Positions 25,870 through 36,127 of a stretch of DNA of 61,907 nucleotides are shown piece after piece. Position 1 is the first letter of the stretch, and every line of letters begins with the position of its first letter. The notes beneath the pieces are model-generated. The model was not told the DNA's origin. It did not search any database and saw only the letters and a list, made by a program, of their open reading frames with translations. The position numbers and the translations under genes were made by a program. The stretch comes from Nitrospirota bacterium (GTDB taxonomy: Bacteria; Nitrospirota; Thermodesulfovibrionia; Thermodesulfovibrionales; Dissulfurispiraceae), in NCBI GenBank assembly GCA_016936655.1, contig JAFGXL010000002.1, positions 1 to 61,907 on the forward strand, read 5' to 3'.

Positions 25870-26984
25870 CTGATCTCTCTCTCGTACATACTGTATCTTT
25901 TGTAGAGTCTGCATCCGATAGTTTCTATTGTGTTTATTATCGGGATATTTCCATCAACTATCCAGGAGAATTCTATCTGTTTGTACTGTTTTTGATCTAT
26001 ATGCTTGTGGCAATCCCTGAACATCAATGCCTCTACTCCCTTGTTTCTGTGTTCAGGTCTCACACCCAGGAGCAGAACCCTGAGTCCGGAAATTTTTCTC
26101 GAATACCATAGAGCCTTTAGTAGTGTCCATGGATTAAGTCTGCCTTTCATCTGTTGAAGCACTTCGTTAAAGTCAGGCACCATGCCGAAGAACCCGGCAG
26201 GCTCGCCATCTTTTTCAATTATCGCCACAAACTCCGGCACAACTATCTGTTTGAGCCTGCCCGCGCTGTAGAGCAGCTCATCATCAGATATCGGCACAAA
26301 GCACCAGTTGTCATGCCAAGCCTCGTTATATATATTCTTGAATATCATCATGTCCCTGATAAAATCTTTTTTTGATATAAAGCGCGTGCTGAAGCCTTTT
26401 TTTTCTGCTATTGCAGCAACGCGCATAACCTTGTCCGGCAGCTTGTCATGCAGATGGTGAATAAAAGCGAGCAGGTCTTGAGATTTTATCAGTCCGCACT
26501 TGAGCATAAGCTCATTGTAGTACATAGGGTTATAAGGAGTCATCAGCATTGGATGGATATCGACCCCTTCAACAACAAATCCGCACTGCTCATTTGTGGA
26601 CATGTTCATAGGGCCGAGCATCTTTTTGAGTCCTGCTGCTTTTATGTCAGATGCAGCCTTCTGGAGAAGCAGTCTTGCAACATCAGGGTCGTTGATTGAT
26701 TCAAAGAGCCCGAAAAAACCTGTTGAGTCTTTATGAAATTCGAGATGATCGCGATTGATTATTGATATTATGCGGCCTGCTGGAACAGCATTTTTGTACG
26801 CAACATAGAACTTGACATCAGATGTTCGGAAGAATGGATTTTTTGCTGAGTAGTGCACCCTAAGGTCGCGCACAAGTTCATGCACATAAAACCTATCATC
26901 TTTATAAATATGAAACGGGATATTGATGAATGCATCAATATCCCGTTTTGTCGATACCTCTTTTATAACTATGTTATCGGACAT
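25866..26984 (-). CDS. GNAT-fold acyltransferase, bacterial ceramide synthase (bCerS)-like
   Basis: 372 residues. The C-terminal half has a GNAT-type acyltransferase core with LRVLLLGVRPEHRNKGVEAL, an acyl-CoA/ACP binding loop. The N-terminal half has FINIPFHIYKDDRFYVHEL and GPMNMSTNEQCGFVVEG, typical of a family found beside serine palmitoyltransferase genes. In Caulobacter, a GNAT-like bCerS N-acylates the long-chain base. The neighbour genes here support the same role. A generic N-acyltransferase is the alternative. Confidence 0.65.
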   Translation of the reverse strand: MSDNIVIKEVSTKRDIDAFINIPFHIYKDDRFYVHELVRDLRVHYSAKNPFFRTSDVKFYVAYKNAVPAGRIISIINRDHLEFHKDSTGFFGLFESINDPDVARLLLQKAASDIKAAGLKKMLGPMNMSTNEQCGFVVEGVDIHPMLMTPYNPMYYNELMLKCGLIKSQDLLAFIHHLHDKLPDKVMRVAAIAEKKGFSTRFISKKDFIRDMMIFKNIYNEAWHDNWCFVPISDDELLYSAGRLKQIVVPEFVAIIEKDGEPAGFFGMVPDFNEVLQQMKGRLNPWTLLKALWYSRKISGLRVLLLGVRPEHRNKGVEALMFRDCHKHIDQKQYKQIEFSWIVDGNIPIINTIETIGCRLYKRYSMYEREIS

Positions 26985-27005
26985 GCTTCTTTAGCCGTTA
27001 CTGCG

Positions 27006-28205
27006 CTATGAGATAATCCCGAGTTTTTTGCCAACCTTGCTGAATGCTGTCAGCACTATATCCAGATGCTTGTCTGTGTGCGTAGCCATGTAGCTCGTCC
27101 TGATAAGCGCCTTGCCCTGAGGCACTGCCGGAGACACAGCAACATTAGCGAACACTCCCTCTTCCTGCAGCATCATGGCAAACTTAAATGCTGTCTCATC
27201 AGTTCCCACTATTACAGGAATGATAGGAGTCTGTGTCGGCCCGATCTCAAATCCCATAGTTCGGAAGCCTTCAAGCATCTTGTTTGTATTCTTCCAGAGA
27301 TTCTCTATACGCTCTGGTTCGCTGTCTATAACATCAAGAGCAGCGCTTACAGAAGCGACTGAAGCCGGAGGAGGGCTTGCACTGAATATCAAGGCTCTTG
27401 CGGTATGCTTTATATAGTGTATTACATCAGCATCGCCTGCTATGAAACCGCCGATCGATGCGAGTGACTTGCTGTATGTTCCCATCACGAGGTCAACTTC
27501 ATCTTCGAGCCCAAAATGTTCGCATGTGCCCCTGCCTGTCTTGCCGAGTACGCCTATCCCATGAGCATCATCAACCATAAGTCTTGCGCCGTTTGCCCTC
27601 GCTATTTTGAGGATCTCCGGCAAATTTACAACATCACCCTCCATGCTGAACACACCGTCTACTACTATAAGCTTGCTCCTGCCGTTGTTGTCTGCAAGCA
27701 CTCTCTCGAGATCTGACATATCGTTATGCCTAAATCGCTTGACTTCTCCAAATGAGAGTCTGCATCCATCAACTATGCTGGCATGATCCATCTTGTCTAC
27801 AACAACAACATCATCTTTGCCTACAAGTGCTGAGATAACACCGAGATTCACCTGAAAACCAGTAGAAAATATAAGCGCAGACTCTTTGCCCATAAAACGG
27901 GCAAGCTTCTCTTCAAGCTGAACATGAAGATCTAGGGTACCATTAAGGAATCTGGAGCCTGCACAGCCGGAGCCGTATTTTTTTATGGCTGCTATAGCAG
28001 CTTCCTTGACCTTTGGATGGTTTGTCAGTCCGAGATAGTTGTTTGAACCCACCATAACCATCTCTCTTCCGCTGATTTTTACTACTGGCTCCTGCGCGCT
28101 CTCTATCTCTCTGAAGAATGGATATATGCCGGCTTGTTGAAGCTCTTTGGCAGCCTTGAATTTAAAACATTTATCAAATATGTCTGCCTTCTTTTTTACA
28201 GCCAT
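27006..28205 (-). CDS. Serine palmitoyltransferase-like alpha-oxoamine synthase
   Basis: About 399 residues, PLP-dependent fold I. The PLP-binding Lys is K246 in [13 protein letters not shown], with the HASIVDG and [11 protein letters not shown] motifs before it. The SKSLASIGG form is typical of bacterial serine palmitoyltransferases, though 2-amino-3-ketobutyrate ligase and BioF share the fold. I chose the ATG at 28205, which has an AGGA site and a 10-bp overlap with the upstream reductase; the frame is open to 28235. Flanking bCerS-like and CerR-like genes favour a sphingoid-base role. Confidence 0.75.
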   Translation of the reverse strand: MAVKKKADIFDKCFKFKAAKELQQAGIYPFFREIESAQEPVVKISGREMVMVGSNNYLGLTNHPKVKEAAIAAIKKYGSGCAGSRFLNGTLDLHVQLEEKLARFMGKESALIFSTGFQVNLGVISALVGKDDVVVVDKMDHASIVDGCRLSFGEVKRFRHNDMSDLERVLADNNGRSKLIVVDGVFSMEGDVVNLPEILKIARANGARLMVDDAHGIGVLGKTGRGTCEHFGLEDEVDLVMGTYSKSLASIGGFIAGDADVIHYIKHTARALIFSASPPPASVASVSAALDVIDSEPERIENLWKNTNKMLEGFRTMGFEIGPTQTPIIPVIVGTDETAFKFAMMLQEEGVFANVAVSPAVPQGKALIRTSYMATHTDKHLDIVLTAFSKVGKKLGIIS

Positions 28206-29158
28206 TGATGAGTCCTGTACCATTCTGCTGTCCATCTCACCCCATCCTTTAGTTTTACTTCAGGCTTAAATCCGATAAGCCTGACAGCCTTTGCCGAATC
28301 GCATGTCCAGTTTTTGTGCCTGATCTCCTTAATCTTATCCGCGTTTATTATAGAACAACTTTTAAACTTCTCTGCAACTGCAGCTATAGCAGGCATCAAA
28401 AATTCAGGGAGCCTCACTCTGAGCGGATTTTTTCCAATCGAGGCAGCCACTTCTGAAAAAACCTCATCTGACGAATACATATTACCATCAGTCAGAAAAA
28501 AAGTCTCATTAACAGCATTTACCGAACGAGCCGCAGTTATTATACCACGCACCAGATCTTTGACATATATGAATGAGTACCATGACTCGCCCCACACAGG
28601 TGCTATGCCAAGATTAGCCATTTTAAAAAGCACAAGCATATCCCTGTCTCTAGAACCATAAACTGCAGGAGGCCTGATTATTGTTACAGGTATTTTGTCT
28701 GATTGATTCTTAACAAACTCTTCACCTGCAAGCTTTGTTCTGCCGTATACAGATACAGGCCGCGGCTCCATCTCTTCAGTAACAGGAAGTGTGTTTAGGC
28801 TGGGACCTGCTGCTGCGAGACTGCTCACATAAACAAATCTAGACAAAGCACCGCATTCTTCTGCAGCTGCCTCTACAACATTCTTTGTGCCCAGGGCATT
28901 GGCTCTGTAGGCGTCTCTCTCTGTTTTAGCTTTTGTGAGTCCTGCAAGATGAAAAATATAATCAGTTCTGCCCATATGAGAAAGGAGTGTTTCCTTCTCA
29001 GCGCAGTCTGCATATATAAGATTTACATCTAGTCCGTTGAGCCTGCTCGTATTAGAAGTGCTTCTCACAATGCAGTCAACAGAAAAGCCATCCGCGAGCA
29101 GCGCTTCGACGAGATGGCTTCCTATAAACCCTGTAGGACCTGTTACTAGGGCTCGCAT
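28196..29158 (-). CDS. NAD(P)-dependent epimerase/dehydratase-family reductase (CerR-like)
   Basis: 320 residues, extended short-chain dehydrogenase. The Rossmann motif [16 protein letters not shown] is at the N-terminus and the catalytic YGRTK (Tyr-x-x-x-Lys) is near residue 150. In Caulobacter, a related epimerase-type protein (CerR) is the ceramide reductase encoded beside spt. The substrate cannot be read from sequence. It overlaps the serine palmitoyltransferase-like gene and is probably first in the three-gene operon. Confidence 0.7.
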   Translation of the reverse strand: MRALVTGPTGFIGSHLVEALLADGFSVDCIVRSTSNTSRLNGLDVNLIYADCAEKETLLSHMGRTDYIFHLAGLTKAKTERDAYRANALGTKNVVEAAAEECGALSRFVYVSSLAAAGPSLNTLPVTEEMEPRPVSVYGRTKLAGEEFVKNQSDKIPVTIIRPPAVYGSRDRDMLVLFKMANLGIAPVWGESWYSFIYVKDLVRGIITAARSVNAVNETFFLTDGNMYSSDEVFSEVAASIGKNPLRVRLPEFLMPAIAAVAEKFKSCSIINADKIKEIRHKNWTCDSAKAVRLIGFKPEVKLKDGVRWTAEWYRTHQWL

Positions 29159-29164
29159 GTCTTG

Positions 29165-30013
29165 TTAGTAGCTGCTCATGGATTCTAGTCTTGCAATACG
29201 CTCCTCAATGGGAGGATGAGTACTGAACAGCTTCTTCAAGCCGCCGCCTGTAAGCGGATTCACTATGAACATATGAGCTGTTGAAGGCGAAGCGTCCATT
29301 GGTATCTGTTTGGATGCTGCATCAAGCTTCCTTAAAGCGCTTGCAAGATATCTTGGATTGCCCGCTATCTGAGCCCCTCCCGCATCAGCAGCATATTCGC
29401 GTGAACGGGATATCGCCATCTGGATAAGCATAGCAGCAAGCGGAGCTATTATCATCATGGCAATTGCTGCTATAGGATTGCTGCCTCCCTCTTCATCACT
29501 GTTCCTGCTGCCGCCGAAGATAGCTGCCCACTGCGCCATCTGAGCCATGTAGCTTATCGCTCCGGCTATTGTAGCGGCAATTGTGCCTATCAGTATGTCT
29601 CTGTGTCTTACATGCGCAAGTTCGTGCGCCATCACGCCCTCGAGCTCTTCTGTTGTGAGTATCCTCATTATGCCGGTTGTTGCTGCAACAGCAGCATGCT
29701 GAGGATTTCTTCCTGTAGCAAATGCATTGGGCTGATCCTCGTTGATAATGTAAACCTTGGGCATCGGCATAGAAGCCTTTGCAGCAAGGCGCCTTACCAA
29801 TGAATAAAACTCAGGGGCCTCAGCCTCTGTAACCGGTTTTGCGCGGTACATCTTGAGCACTATCTTGTCGCTGAACCAGTAAGAAAAAAAGTTCATGCCA
29901 AGTGCTATAATCAATGCTATTGTTGCGCCCTGTTTGCCGCCTATCGCATTGCCTATGAATATGAAAAACAGTGTCAGTCCGAAGAGCAGGACAAATGTCT
30001 TGAACATGTTCAT
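29165..30013 (-). CDS. htpX: Membrane M48 zinc metalloprotease HtpX
   Basis: 282 residues. Two N-terminal membrane segments (about 5-45) precede the zinc site HELAH (in [14 protein letters not shown], near residue 135), and a third metal-binding Glu lies in [10 protein letters not shown]. Further hydrophobic stretches are at about 150-200. HtpX degrades misfolded membrane proteins. The C-terminal [14 protein letters not shown] is the standard family ending. The RBS is GGAGG before ATG 30013. Confidence 0.93.
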   Translation of the reverse strand: MNMFKTFVLLFGLTLFFIFIGNAIGGKQGATIALIIALGMNFFSYWFSDKIVLKMYRAKPVTEAEAPEFYSLVRRLAAKASMPMPKVYIINEDQPNAFATGRNPQHAAVAATTGIMRILTTEELEGVMAHELAHVRHRDILIGTIAATIAGAISYMAQMAQWAAIFGGSRNSDEEGGSNPIAAIAMMIIAPLAAMLIQMAISRSREYAADAGGAQIAGNPRYLASALRKLDAASKQIPMDASPSTAHMFIVNPLTGGGLKKLFSTHPPIEERIARLESMSSY

Positions 30014-30035
30014 TATAGTTGCCTCCTTTTGAAAC

Positions 30036-30068
30036 AGCGGCTCTGAAAAGACATATTCAGAAGCCGCT
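30036..30068 (-). terminator. Probable rho-independent terminator after nfeD
   Basis: AGCGGCTTCTGA pairs with TCAGAGCCGCT (one bulged base), followed by a short T run in the minus direction. It lies between the nfeD stop and the htpX start. Confidence 0.6.
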
Positions 30069-30138
30069 TATCTTTACTTATTATTGTAAGTTACAGATAT
30101 AGAAATTATCAATACGACTACGAAAAAACAACAAGATA

Positions 30139-31449
30139 TCAGGCTTTTTTTACTTTTACTCTGAGGCCATCTACAGACTCCACCACAACTTTGGCTCCAG
30201 TAGGTATAGGCTCATCAGAATATGCCGACCATATCTCTCCCTGTATCATAATCTGCCCTTTATCCTCTTCTATATTCGATATGGCTGTGCCATGTATGCC
30301 TGCAAGGCCTTCAACACCAGTAACAGGCTGAGACTTAAAAGCCTTGAAAGCCAATTTAATAGTGAGTCCAAAAAAGACCGCTGTAACAGCAGCAGCAGGC
30401 ACAACAACTGAGAGCGAAAGCTTCATAAGCGGATCAGGGCTGTCTATCAACATGATCGAACCGAGTATCACACACCCTATTCCGCCTAAAGATAGCAGCC
30501 CGTATGAAGTCACCTTGATCTCGAGTATAAAAAGTATGAGGCCGATCACAATAAGCAGAAGCCCCGCATAGTTAACCGGCAGGGTCTGGAATGCATAGAA
30601 GGCGAGCACCAGTGAAATTCCGCCAAGTATTCCCGGCACAAGCGAGCCTGGATTTGTGAGTTCAAAAAAGAGACCGTAGAAGCCGATCATCATCAGAATG
30701 TAGGCGACATTCGGATTGCTTATGAAGTCGAGCAGCTTATGTCTAAATCCCATCTCGATCCGATCCACCTCAGCAGACGCTGTTTCAAGAGTTACTTCGC
30801 GAAAAGCTGTCTTCACTTTTTTGCCGTCTATAGCAGCAAGAAGAGACTTCAAATCATTTTGCACCATATCTATAACATTAAGTTTAAGCGCTTCTGCCTC
30901 TGTGATCGAGACGCTTTTGCGCACAGCAGACTCTGCCCACTCTATGTTTCTTTGTCTGCTTTCTGCTATTGATTTGATATATGCAGCAGCATCATTGGCA
31001 GCCTTGTCAGATGTCACTTTGTCCATCTTCTCGCCAACAGCAACGGGATGCGCTGCTCCAATATTAGTGCCCGGAGCCATTGCAGCTATATGAGCAGACA
31101 TCGTTATAAAAACTCCTGCTGATGCTGCTCTTGCACCTGAAGGAGAGACAAACACTATGACCGGTATCTCAGAGGCAAAAATATCTTTGACAATAAGACG
31201 CATAGATGTATCGAGACCTCCGGGAGTATCGATCTCCACTATCAAAGCCTCAGAACCGTTTGACAACGCTTTTTTGATAGATCTATGTATATGCTCTGCT
31301 GCTACAGGATTAATAACTCCGTCGATTGTTACGACTGTAACCTTAGACCTCTTTTTCTTCTCATTCTGCTTTTCCGCAGAAAGGGATATGCCTGAGACAA
31401 AAAACAGGGAAGCGATAATCAAAATTGAGGTGAAAAGTTTTGTTTTCAT
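30139..31449 (-). CDS. NfeD-family membrane serine protease, long form
   Basis: 436 residues with a signal/anchor sequence. The N-terminal ClpP/SppA-like protease domain (about 35-220) has EIDTPGGLDTS and ARAASAGVFITMSAH with the catalytic Ser, and a candidate general-base Lys in the VTSDKAANDAAAY segment. Four or so membrane helices follow (about 235-350), then an NfeD OB-fold domain at the C-terminus. Long NfeD proteins cleave stomatin-like partners. No stomatin/SPFH gene lies next to it, which is unusual for the family. Confidence 0.88.
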   Translation of the reverse strand: MKTKLFTSILIIASLFFVSGISLSAEKQNEKKKRSKVTVVTIDGVINPVAAEHIHRSIKKALSNGSEALIVEIDTPGGLDTSMRLIVKDIFASEIPVIVFVSPSGARAASAGVFITMSAHIAAMAPGTNIGAAHPVAVGEKMDKVTSDKAANDAAAYIKSIAESRQRNIEWAESAVRKSVSITEAEALKLNVIDMVQNDLKSLLAAIDGKKVKTAFREVTLETASAEVDRIEMGFRHKLLDFISNPNVAYILMMIGFYGLFFELTNPGSLVPGILGGISLVLAFYAFQTLPVNYAGLLLIVIGLILFILEIKVTSYGLLSLGGIGCVILGSIMLIDSPDPLMKLSLSVVVPAAAVTAVFFGLTIKLAFKAFKSQPVTGVEGLAGIHGTAISNIEEDKGQIMIQGEIWSAYSDEPIPTGAKVVVESVDGLRVKVKKA

Positions 31450-31577
31450 TTAATAAAATTATATCACATAAACAGCGCGTCAGTTCGGCAGCAAAAATCA
31501 GAGCGACATAATCAACAAAAGATATAAAACAAGGTCAAGACTGTATTTTGCTCCTGTTTTTATGCTGATCTAATGTA

Positions 31578-32426
31578 CTAAATCAAAACCAGCATATTGT
31601 CTATAAGCCTGGTTTCGCCAATCTTGATAGCTATGGCGAGCAGATTTTCTTTGCTTATCTGAGAGAGCTCATCAAGAGTAGAAGGATCATAAACCGCAGC
31701 GTACTGCACCTCAGAGACAAGCGGCTCAGAGACTAGCAGGTCATTCATCTTCTTCTTTACAACAGCAGCATTACTCTCGCCTGACCTGATAAGATCAGCT
31801 GCTGCATTAAGAGCTCTGTATATCACTAGCGCGGCTGCCCTGCTTTCAGATGAAAGATAAATATTGCGCGAGCTCTTCGCTAGCCCGTCGCTCTCACGTA
31901 CAATAGGGCATACAACTATCTCGCATCCTATATTAAGATCTGCAGCCATCCTTCTTATTATCTGGGTCTGCTGAAAATCCTTCTGTCCGAAATATGCCCT
32001 CGCTGGCCTTGCGATATTAAAAAGCTTGCATACCACAGTAGATACTCCGCTGAAATGTCCCGGACGGAATGCGCCGCAGAGCTTTTCGTCGAGCCCAGAC
32101 ACTTTAATGGATGAAGAAAATCCATCAGGATACATCTGTACTGCATCAGGCATAAATAGTGTATCTACGCCGGCATCTTTCAGCTTCTGAATGTCAGAAT
32201 CCACCTCTTTGGGATATTTGTCCAGATCCTCATTTGGGTCAAACTGGGTAGGATTAATAAATATGCTCACAACAGTGATATCATTCTCGCACTTTGATCT
32301 TTTAATGAGGCTGAGATGACCTTCGTGAAGCGCTCCCATAGTGGGCACAAGTCCTATGCTCCTGCACTTGAGTCTGTGGCCTTCTGATATCTGCTGCATT
32401 ATTCTGGGTATTCTTATAATTTCCAT
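31578..32426 (-). CDS. panC: Pantothenate synthetase (pantoate--beta-alanine ligase)
   Basis: 282 residues, normal length. It joins pantoate and beta-alanine using ATP to make pantothenate for CoA. The nucleotidyltransferase signature PTMGALHEGHLSLI (HxGH) is near residue 30 and the KMSKS-like region is DGLAKSSRNIYLS near 185. YFGQKDFQQTQIIRRM is also diagnostic. It stands alone, with no panB or panD in the window. Confidence 0.95.
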   Translation of the reverse strand: MEIIRIPRIMQQISEGHRLKCRSIGLVPTMGALHEGHLSLIKRSKCENDITVVSIFINPTQFDPNEDLDKYPKEVDSDIQKLKDAGVDTLFMPDAVQMYPDGFSSSIKVSGLDEKLCGAFRPGHFSGVSTVVCKLFNIARPARAYFGQKDFQQTQIIRRMAADLNIGCEIVVCPIVRESDGLAKSSRNIYLSSESRAAALVIYRALNAAADLIRSGESNAAVVKKKMNDLLVSEPLVSEVQYAAVYDPSTLDELSQISKENLLAIAIKIGETRLIDNMLVLI

Positions 32427-32684
32427 GATATTAATCTATAAAACAGGCAGCTCGTCAGTCAATGGTCATGTCAGAGCGGCAGTCTTTCAGTTCTGCAGCG
32501 AGACAGTGCGACAGAGTAAACAAATACAGCATAGTAGTGCAGCAGCCCAATAAACATAACAAACACCTAAATTTGTAGTTTTGCTGCTGCTTCTGCGCTG
32601 ATATTCTACCACGCTGATATTGCTGATATTAAGATAGGAACTAGCTGCCACCTGCCTTAAGCCTACTTCTTGTTTTTAGCAGAT
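32427..32684. other. Intergenic region between panC and the GYD gene
   Basis: No coding frame is seen. Several short GCTGATATT direct repeats occur around 32599-32630. The right end leads into the promoter at 32685. Nothing else was recognised. Confidence 0.5.
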
Positions 32685-32713
32685 TTGACACTACCCTGAT
32701 ATGGGTGTATAAG
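32685..32713 (+). promoter_or_regulatory. Sigma70-type promoter for the GYD gene
   Basis: TTGACA at 32685-32690 and TATAAG at 32708-32713 with a 17-bp spacer, about 30 bp before the GYD-protein start. This is the best promoter match seen in the window. Confidence 0.75.
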
Positions 32714-32742
32714 TAGGCATGAAGCAAAAGGAGGTATAAGCA

Positions 32743-33027
32743 ATGGCTGATTACATTATTTTGAGCAAGCTTACGGACGAGGGAAGAAAGACCATGAAGC
32801 AGAACCCTGAGAGAGTCTTTGAGGTTAATGAAGAGCTTAGAAAGATGGGGCTCGTTGTTAAAAATCAGTATGCTGTGCTCGGACCCTACGATTTTGTGAA
32901 TATTGTCGAAGCGCCTGATAATCAGACAGTAATGAAGGTATCTATGGAGCTGGGAGCACGCGGCAGCGTTCAGCTCTTCACTATGCCTGCTCTTTCAGTA
33001 GGGGAGTTCATAAAAAAGATGCACTGA
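32743..33027 (+). CDS. GYD-domain protein
   Basis: 94 residues starting MADYIILSKLTDEGRKTMKQ and containing GPYDFVNIVEAPDN, the variant of the GYD signature. It is a ferredoxin-like (ALAD/Dabb-type) small fold of unknown function. A strong AAGGAGG site precedes the ATG and a good promoter lies upstream. Confidence 0.85.
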   Translation: MADYIILSKLTDEGRKTMKQNPERVFEVNEELRKMGLVVKNQYAVLGPYDFVNIVEAPDNQTVMKVSMELGARGSVQLFTMPALSVGEFIKKMH

Positions 33028-33108
33028 ACAGACAAAATATTTGAAGACAACCTGCTTCTTCTGTCAAAATAGAACCCATGCAAAACAAAGCGCTTCAGGA
33101 CAGAGGCT

Positions 33109-33348
33109 ATGGCAGGCCGCAAGAAAGCTGATATTGTATTAGACCTTAAAGGATCAGCTCCAGCGCTGGCTGTTATTAAGGCCAGACGGCCTTTTATGCT
33201 CCTTGAACAGGACGAGACGCTCGAGATCGTTACTGATATTGAAGGAGTTTATGAAGAGGTCTCAAGGCTTTGCGACCTGCTGGGGGGCAAAGTGCTAAGC
33301 TCGCCAGGCAAAAGAAGGATACAAAGGATAAGGATAAAGAAAAAATAA
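33109..33348 (+). CDS. TusA/SirA-like protein lacking the sulfur-carrying Cys
   Basis: 79 residues. [19 protein letters not shown] follows the TusA pattern (LDxxGxxCPxPVxKxK), but the usual CP position reads AP, so no persulfide can form there. The rest ([20 protein letters not shown]) fits the fold, and the C-terminus is very basic (KKK). A regulatory or RNA-binding role is possible. The ribosome-binding site is weak. Confidence 0.6.
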   Translation: MAGRKKADIVLDLKGSAPALAVIKARRPFMLLEQDETLEIVTDIEGVYEEVSRLCDLLGGKVLSSPGKRRIQRIRIKKK

Positions 33349-33415
33349 CCCTTTTTGTGATATCTTTTCTTTTTCGATCCAAAACAATCATTCAAATATA
33401 TATCTGGAGGATATA

Positions 33416-34609
33416 ATGGCAAAAAAGATTGTACTGGCTTATTCTGGAGGTCTCGATACATCAGTAGCCATAGCATGGCTGAAAGAGACTTACAATGCAG
33501 AGGTTATAGCATTCTGCGCTGACCTTGGACAAGGAGAAGAACTTGATCCTGTGAAAGCAAAGGCTCTGAAAACTGGAGCCTCTAAGGCGTACGTTGAGGA
33601 TCTGCGCGAAGAGTTTATACGCGACTACATATTCCCAATGCTCAGGGCAAACGCAATATATGAAGGCGTATATCTGCTCGGCACATCCATTGCAAGGCCA
33701 TTGATAGCAAAAAAGCAGATCGAAATAGCTATAAAAGAGGGTGCTGATGCTGTATCACACGGTTCAACAGGAAAAGGAAATGACCAGGTCAGGTTTGAAC
33801 TCTCGTACTATGCCCTAAAGCCGGACATAAAGGTTATCGCCCCATGGAGGCAGTGGCCTTTCAACTCCCGCGAATCCCTCATTGAGTATTCAGAAAAAAA
33901 TGGAATACCGGTCACAGCAACAAAAGCCAAGCCATACAGCACAGACAGAAACATACTTCATATCAGCTATGAAGGCGGCATACTTGAAGATCCATGGGCA
34001 GAGCCTACTGAAGATATGTATACAATGATGGTGCCTGCTGAAAAAGCGCCTGACAAACCAAGATATATAGAAATAGAGTACAAGGCAGGAGATCCTGTGG
34101 CTCTTAACGGCGAAAAGCTCGGTCCTGTAGCTCTATTTGAAAAACTGAACAAGCTTGCAGGAGAGAACGGCATAGGCCGCGTAGATCTAGTTGAAAACAG
34201 ATATGTAGGAATGAAATCCAGAGGAGTGTACGAAACACCTGCAGGCACTGTACTGCATACAGCTCACAGAGCTGTTGAATCGCTCACACTCGACCGCGAG
34301 GTACTCCATCTCAGAGACTCGCTTATACCAAAATATGCTGAACTGGTCTATTACGGCTACTGGTTCGCTCCTGAACGCGAAATTCTTCAGGCAACAATAG
34401 ACAATACACAGAAGGATGTCACAGGCACAGCAAGGCTGAAGCTCTACAAAGGAAGCTGCTCTGTTGTCGGCAGAAAATCTCCTAATTCTCTATATCACCA
34501 AGAGCTGGCCACTTTTGAGGCAGAAAAAATTTATGACCAGCGCGACGCAGAAGGCTTTATAAAGCTTAACGCGCTCAGGCTAAAGATGCGCAAACTGCTA
34601 AGGGGCTAG
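33416..34609 (+). CDS. argG: Argininosuccinate synthase
   Basis: 397 residues, normal length. The N-terminal ATP-binding motif [16 protein letters not shown] and the later [14 protein letters not shown] are diagnostic. It condenses citrulline and aspartate using ATP in arginine biosynthesis. ATCTGGAGG is a strong ribosome-binding site. argJ and argC lie elsewhere in the window (57.4-59.7 kb), so arginine genes are split here. Confidence 0.97.
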   Translation: MAKKIVLAYSGGLDTSVAIAWLKETYNAEVIAFCADLGQGEELDPVKAKALKTGASKAYVEDLREEFIRDYIFPMLRANAIYEGVYLLGTSIARPLIAKKQIEIAIKEGADAVSHGSTGKGNDQVRFELSYYALKPDIKVIAPWRQWPFNSRESLIEYSEKNGIPVTATKAKPYSTDRNILHISYEGGILEDPWAEPTEDMYTMMVPAEKAPDKPRYIEIEYKAGDPVALNGEKLGPVALFEKLNKLAGENGIGRVDLVENRYVGMKSRGVYETPAGTVLHTAHRAVESLTLDREVLHLRDSLIPKYAELVYYGYWFAPEREILQATIDNTQKDVTGTARLKLYKGSCSVVGRKSPNSLYHQELATFEAEKIYDQRDAEGFIKLNALRLKMRKLLRG

Positions 34610-34636
34610 TGCAGAGTATACATAAACACCTATACG

Positions 34637-34668
34637 CAAGGCGGCAGAGCCGGATGTCTGCCGCCTTG
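34637..34668 (+). terminator. 12-bp stem-loop after argG
   Basis: CAAGGCGGCAGA pairs perfectly with TCTGCCGCCTTG across an 8-base loop. The following sequence has only a short T pair, so it may be a weak terminator or an mRNA-stabilising hairpin before dprA. Confidence 0.55.
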
Positions 34669-34681
34669 TTCAGGAGCAAGC

Positions 34682-35821
34682 ATGCAAAATGATGTTGACC
34701 AGACATCCAACGAACTCCGCTGCTCACTCGCGATGGTCTTTACCAAAGATCTGGGAGTTGCTTCATACAGAAAACTTTTAAGCAAATTTCATAGTTCTGA
34801 AAACATATTCAAGGCATCTGCCAAAGATATAGCTGCTACTGAAAACATAGGCGCAGCAAAGGCAGAGCGCATCAAGTCATTCAGCAGCTGGGATCTTGTG
34901 GACAGAGAGATCAAAAAAGCGGAGTCAAAAGGCGTATCCATCATACACTTTCTGCATCCTGAATATCCTGATCAGCTCCGCAATTTTGATGACGCACCTG
35001 TTGTTATTTATATGAAGGGGAAAATAACCGCTGATGACGCCAATTCTATAGCTGTCGTTAGATCAAGGCTCATGTCTGAATACGGCAGGAGGGCTGCTCA
35101 AGATATATCAAGAGGGCTAGCGCAAGCAGGATTGACAGTAATTAGCGGCATGGCTCGCGGCATAGACACAATTGCTCATGAATCAGCTCTTGGAGCTGGA
35201 GGCAGAACAATAGCTGTGCTTGGCTCAGGGCTTGATGTTATATACCCTTCAGAAAACAGGAAGCTCTTTAACAAGATCACAGAATCAGGCGCTGTCATAA
35301 GCGAGTTTCCATTCGACACTGGACCTCTGAAAGAAAATTTTCCAAGGCGCAACAGGCTCATAAGCGGTCTTTCACTTGGTGTTCTTGTTGTAGAAGCAGC
35401 TCCTGGCAGCGGATCTCTGATAACAGCATCTTACGCTCTGGAACAGGGCAAGGAGATATTTGCTGTGCCCGGAAACATCGGACAGAAAAATTCCGAAGGT
35501 ACAAACAGACTTATAAACAGCGGAGCAAAGCTGGTGCTAAGCGTTAATGACATAATCGAAGAGTTGGCTCCTAAGATAAAAAAACAGCTCAGCCTAACCT
35601 GCTTAAAAAATAAGGCCGATATAACAAGCCGCATTGAGGCACTTGAAATTACTGGAGATGAAAAGGCAATATGTACTGTTCTTGCCTCCGGATCACGGCA
35701 TATCGATCAGATTTTGAGACAGCTCAATATAACACCTTCAAAACTATCGGGAATTCTGCTCAATCTGGAGCTCAAGGGTTTGGTAAGACAGCTTGAAGGC
35801 AAAAAGTTTGAGATAGTTTAG
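34682..35821 (+). CDS. dprA: DNA-processing protein DprA
   Basis: 379 residues. An N-terminal SAM/HhH-like region (about 1-75) is followed by the Rossmann-like DprA core with SGMARGIDTIAHESAL and IFAVPGNIGQKNSEGTNRLI, and a C-terminal winged helix (DprA_WH) ending LVRQLEGKKFEI. DprA loads RecA on incoming single-stranded DNA during natural transformation. The usual GSR motif reads VVRSRLMS here. It forms a tight group with the smg-like gene and topA. Confidence 0.93.
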   Translation: MQNDVDQTSNELRCSLAMVFTKDLGVASYRKLLSKFHSSENIFKASAKDIAATENIGAAKAERIKSFSSWDLVDREIKKAESKGVSIIHFLHPEYPDQLRNFDDAPVVIYMKGKITADDANSIAVVRSRLMSEYGRRAAQDISRGLAQAGLTVISGMARGIDTIAHESALGAGGRTIAVLGSGLDVIYPSENRKLFNKITESGAVISEFPFDTGPLKENFPRRNRLISGLSLGVLVVEAAPGSGSLITASYALEQGKEIFAVPGNIGQKNSEGTNRLINSGAKLVLSVNDIIEELAPKIKKQLSLTCLKNKADITSRIEALEITGDEKAICTVLASGSRHIDQILRQLNITPSKLSGILLNLELKGLVRQLEGKKFEIV

Positions 35822-35829
35822 GAGGATTT

Positions 35830-36114
35830 TTGGGCAAAAGAATTATTGATGTACTCAGGGTGCTGGCAAAAGACCTTATAGAAAAGGGGTACGAGGCAGA
35901 AGATGCGCTGCAGAGCATAAGCGGATTTGACCTCGACTTTCCGATGATAAAGGATGAGCTCTCAACAATGGAGAGATCCAGCATAATAGACGAGGCTGAG
36001 CTTGACACGATAAGAGCTCTTCTGTCATTTATTTTAATAAAAGATTCTGAAATAGACATTGAAGATATCTACGCCTTTGTCTTCGGCAGAGGACGCCAGA
36101 TAACCTGGAACTGA
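35830..36114 (+). CDS. Smg/DUF494-family protein
   Basis: 94 residues, with TTG as likely start right after a GGAGGA site (spacing is short). IDVLRVLAKDLIEKGYEAED and the acidic C-terminal part fit DUF494/Smg, a small family of unknown function usually found between dprA and topA, exactly as here. Confidence 0.8.
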   Translation: MGKRIIDVLRVLAKDLIEKGYEAEDALQSISGFDLDFPMIKDELSTMERSSIIDEAELDTIRALLSFILIKDSEIDIEDIYAFVFGRGRQITWN

Positions 36115-36127
36115 AGGAGGCCGCTGA

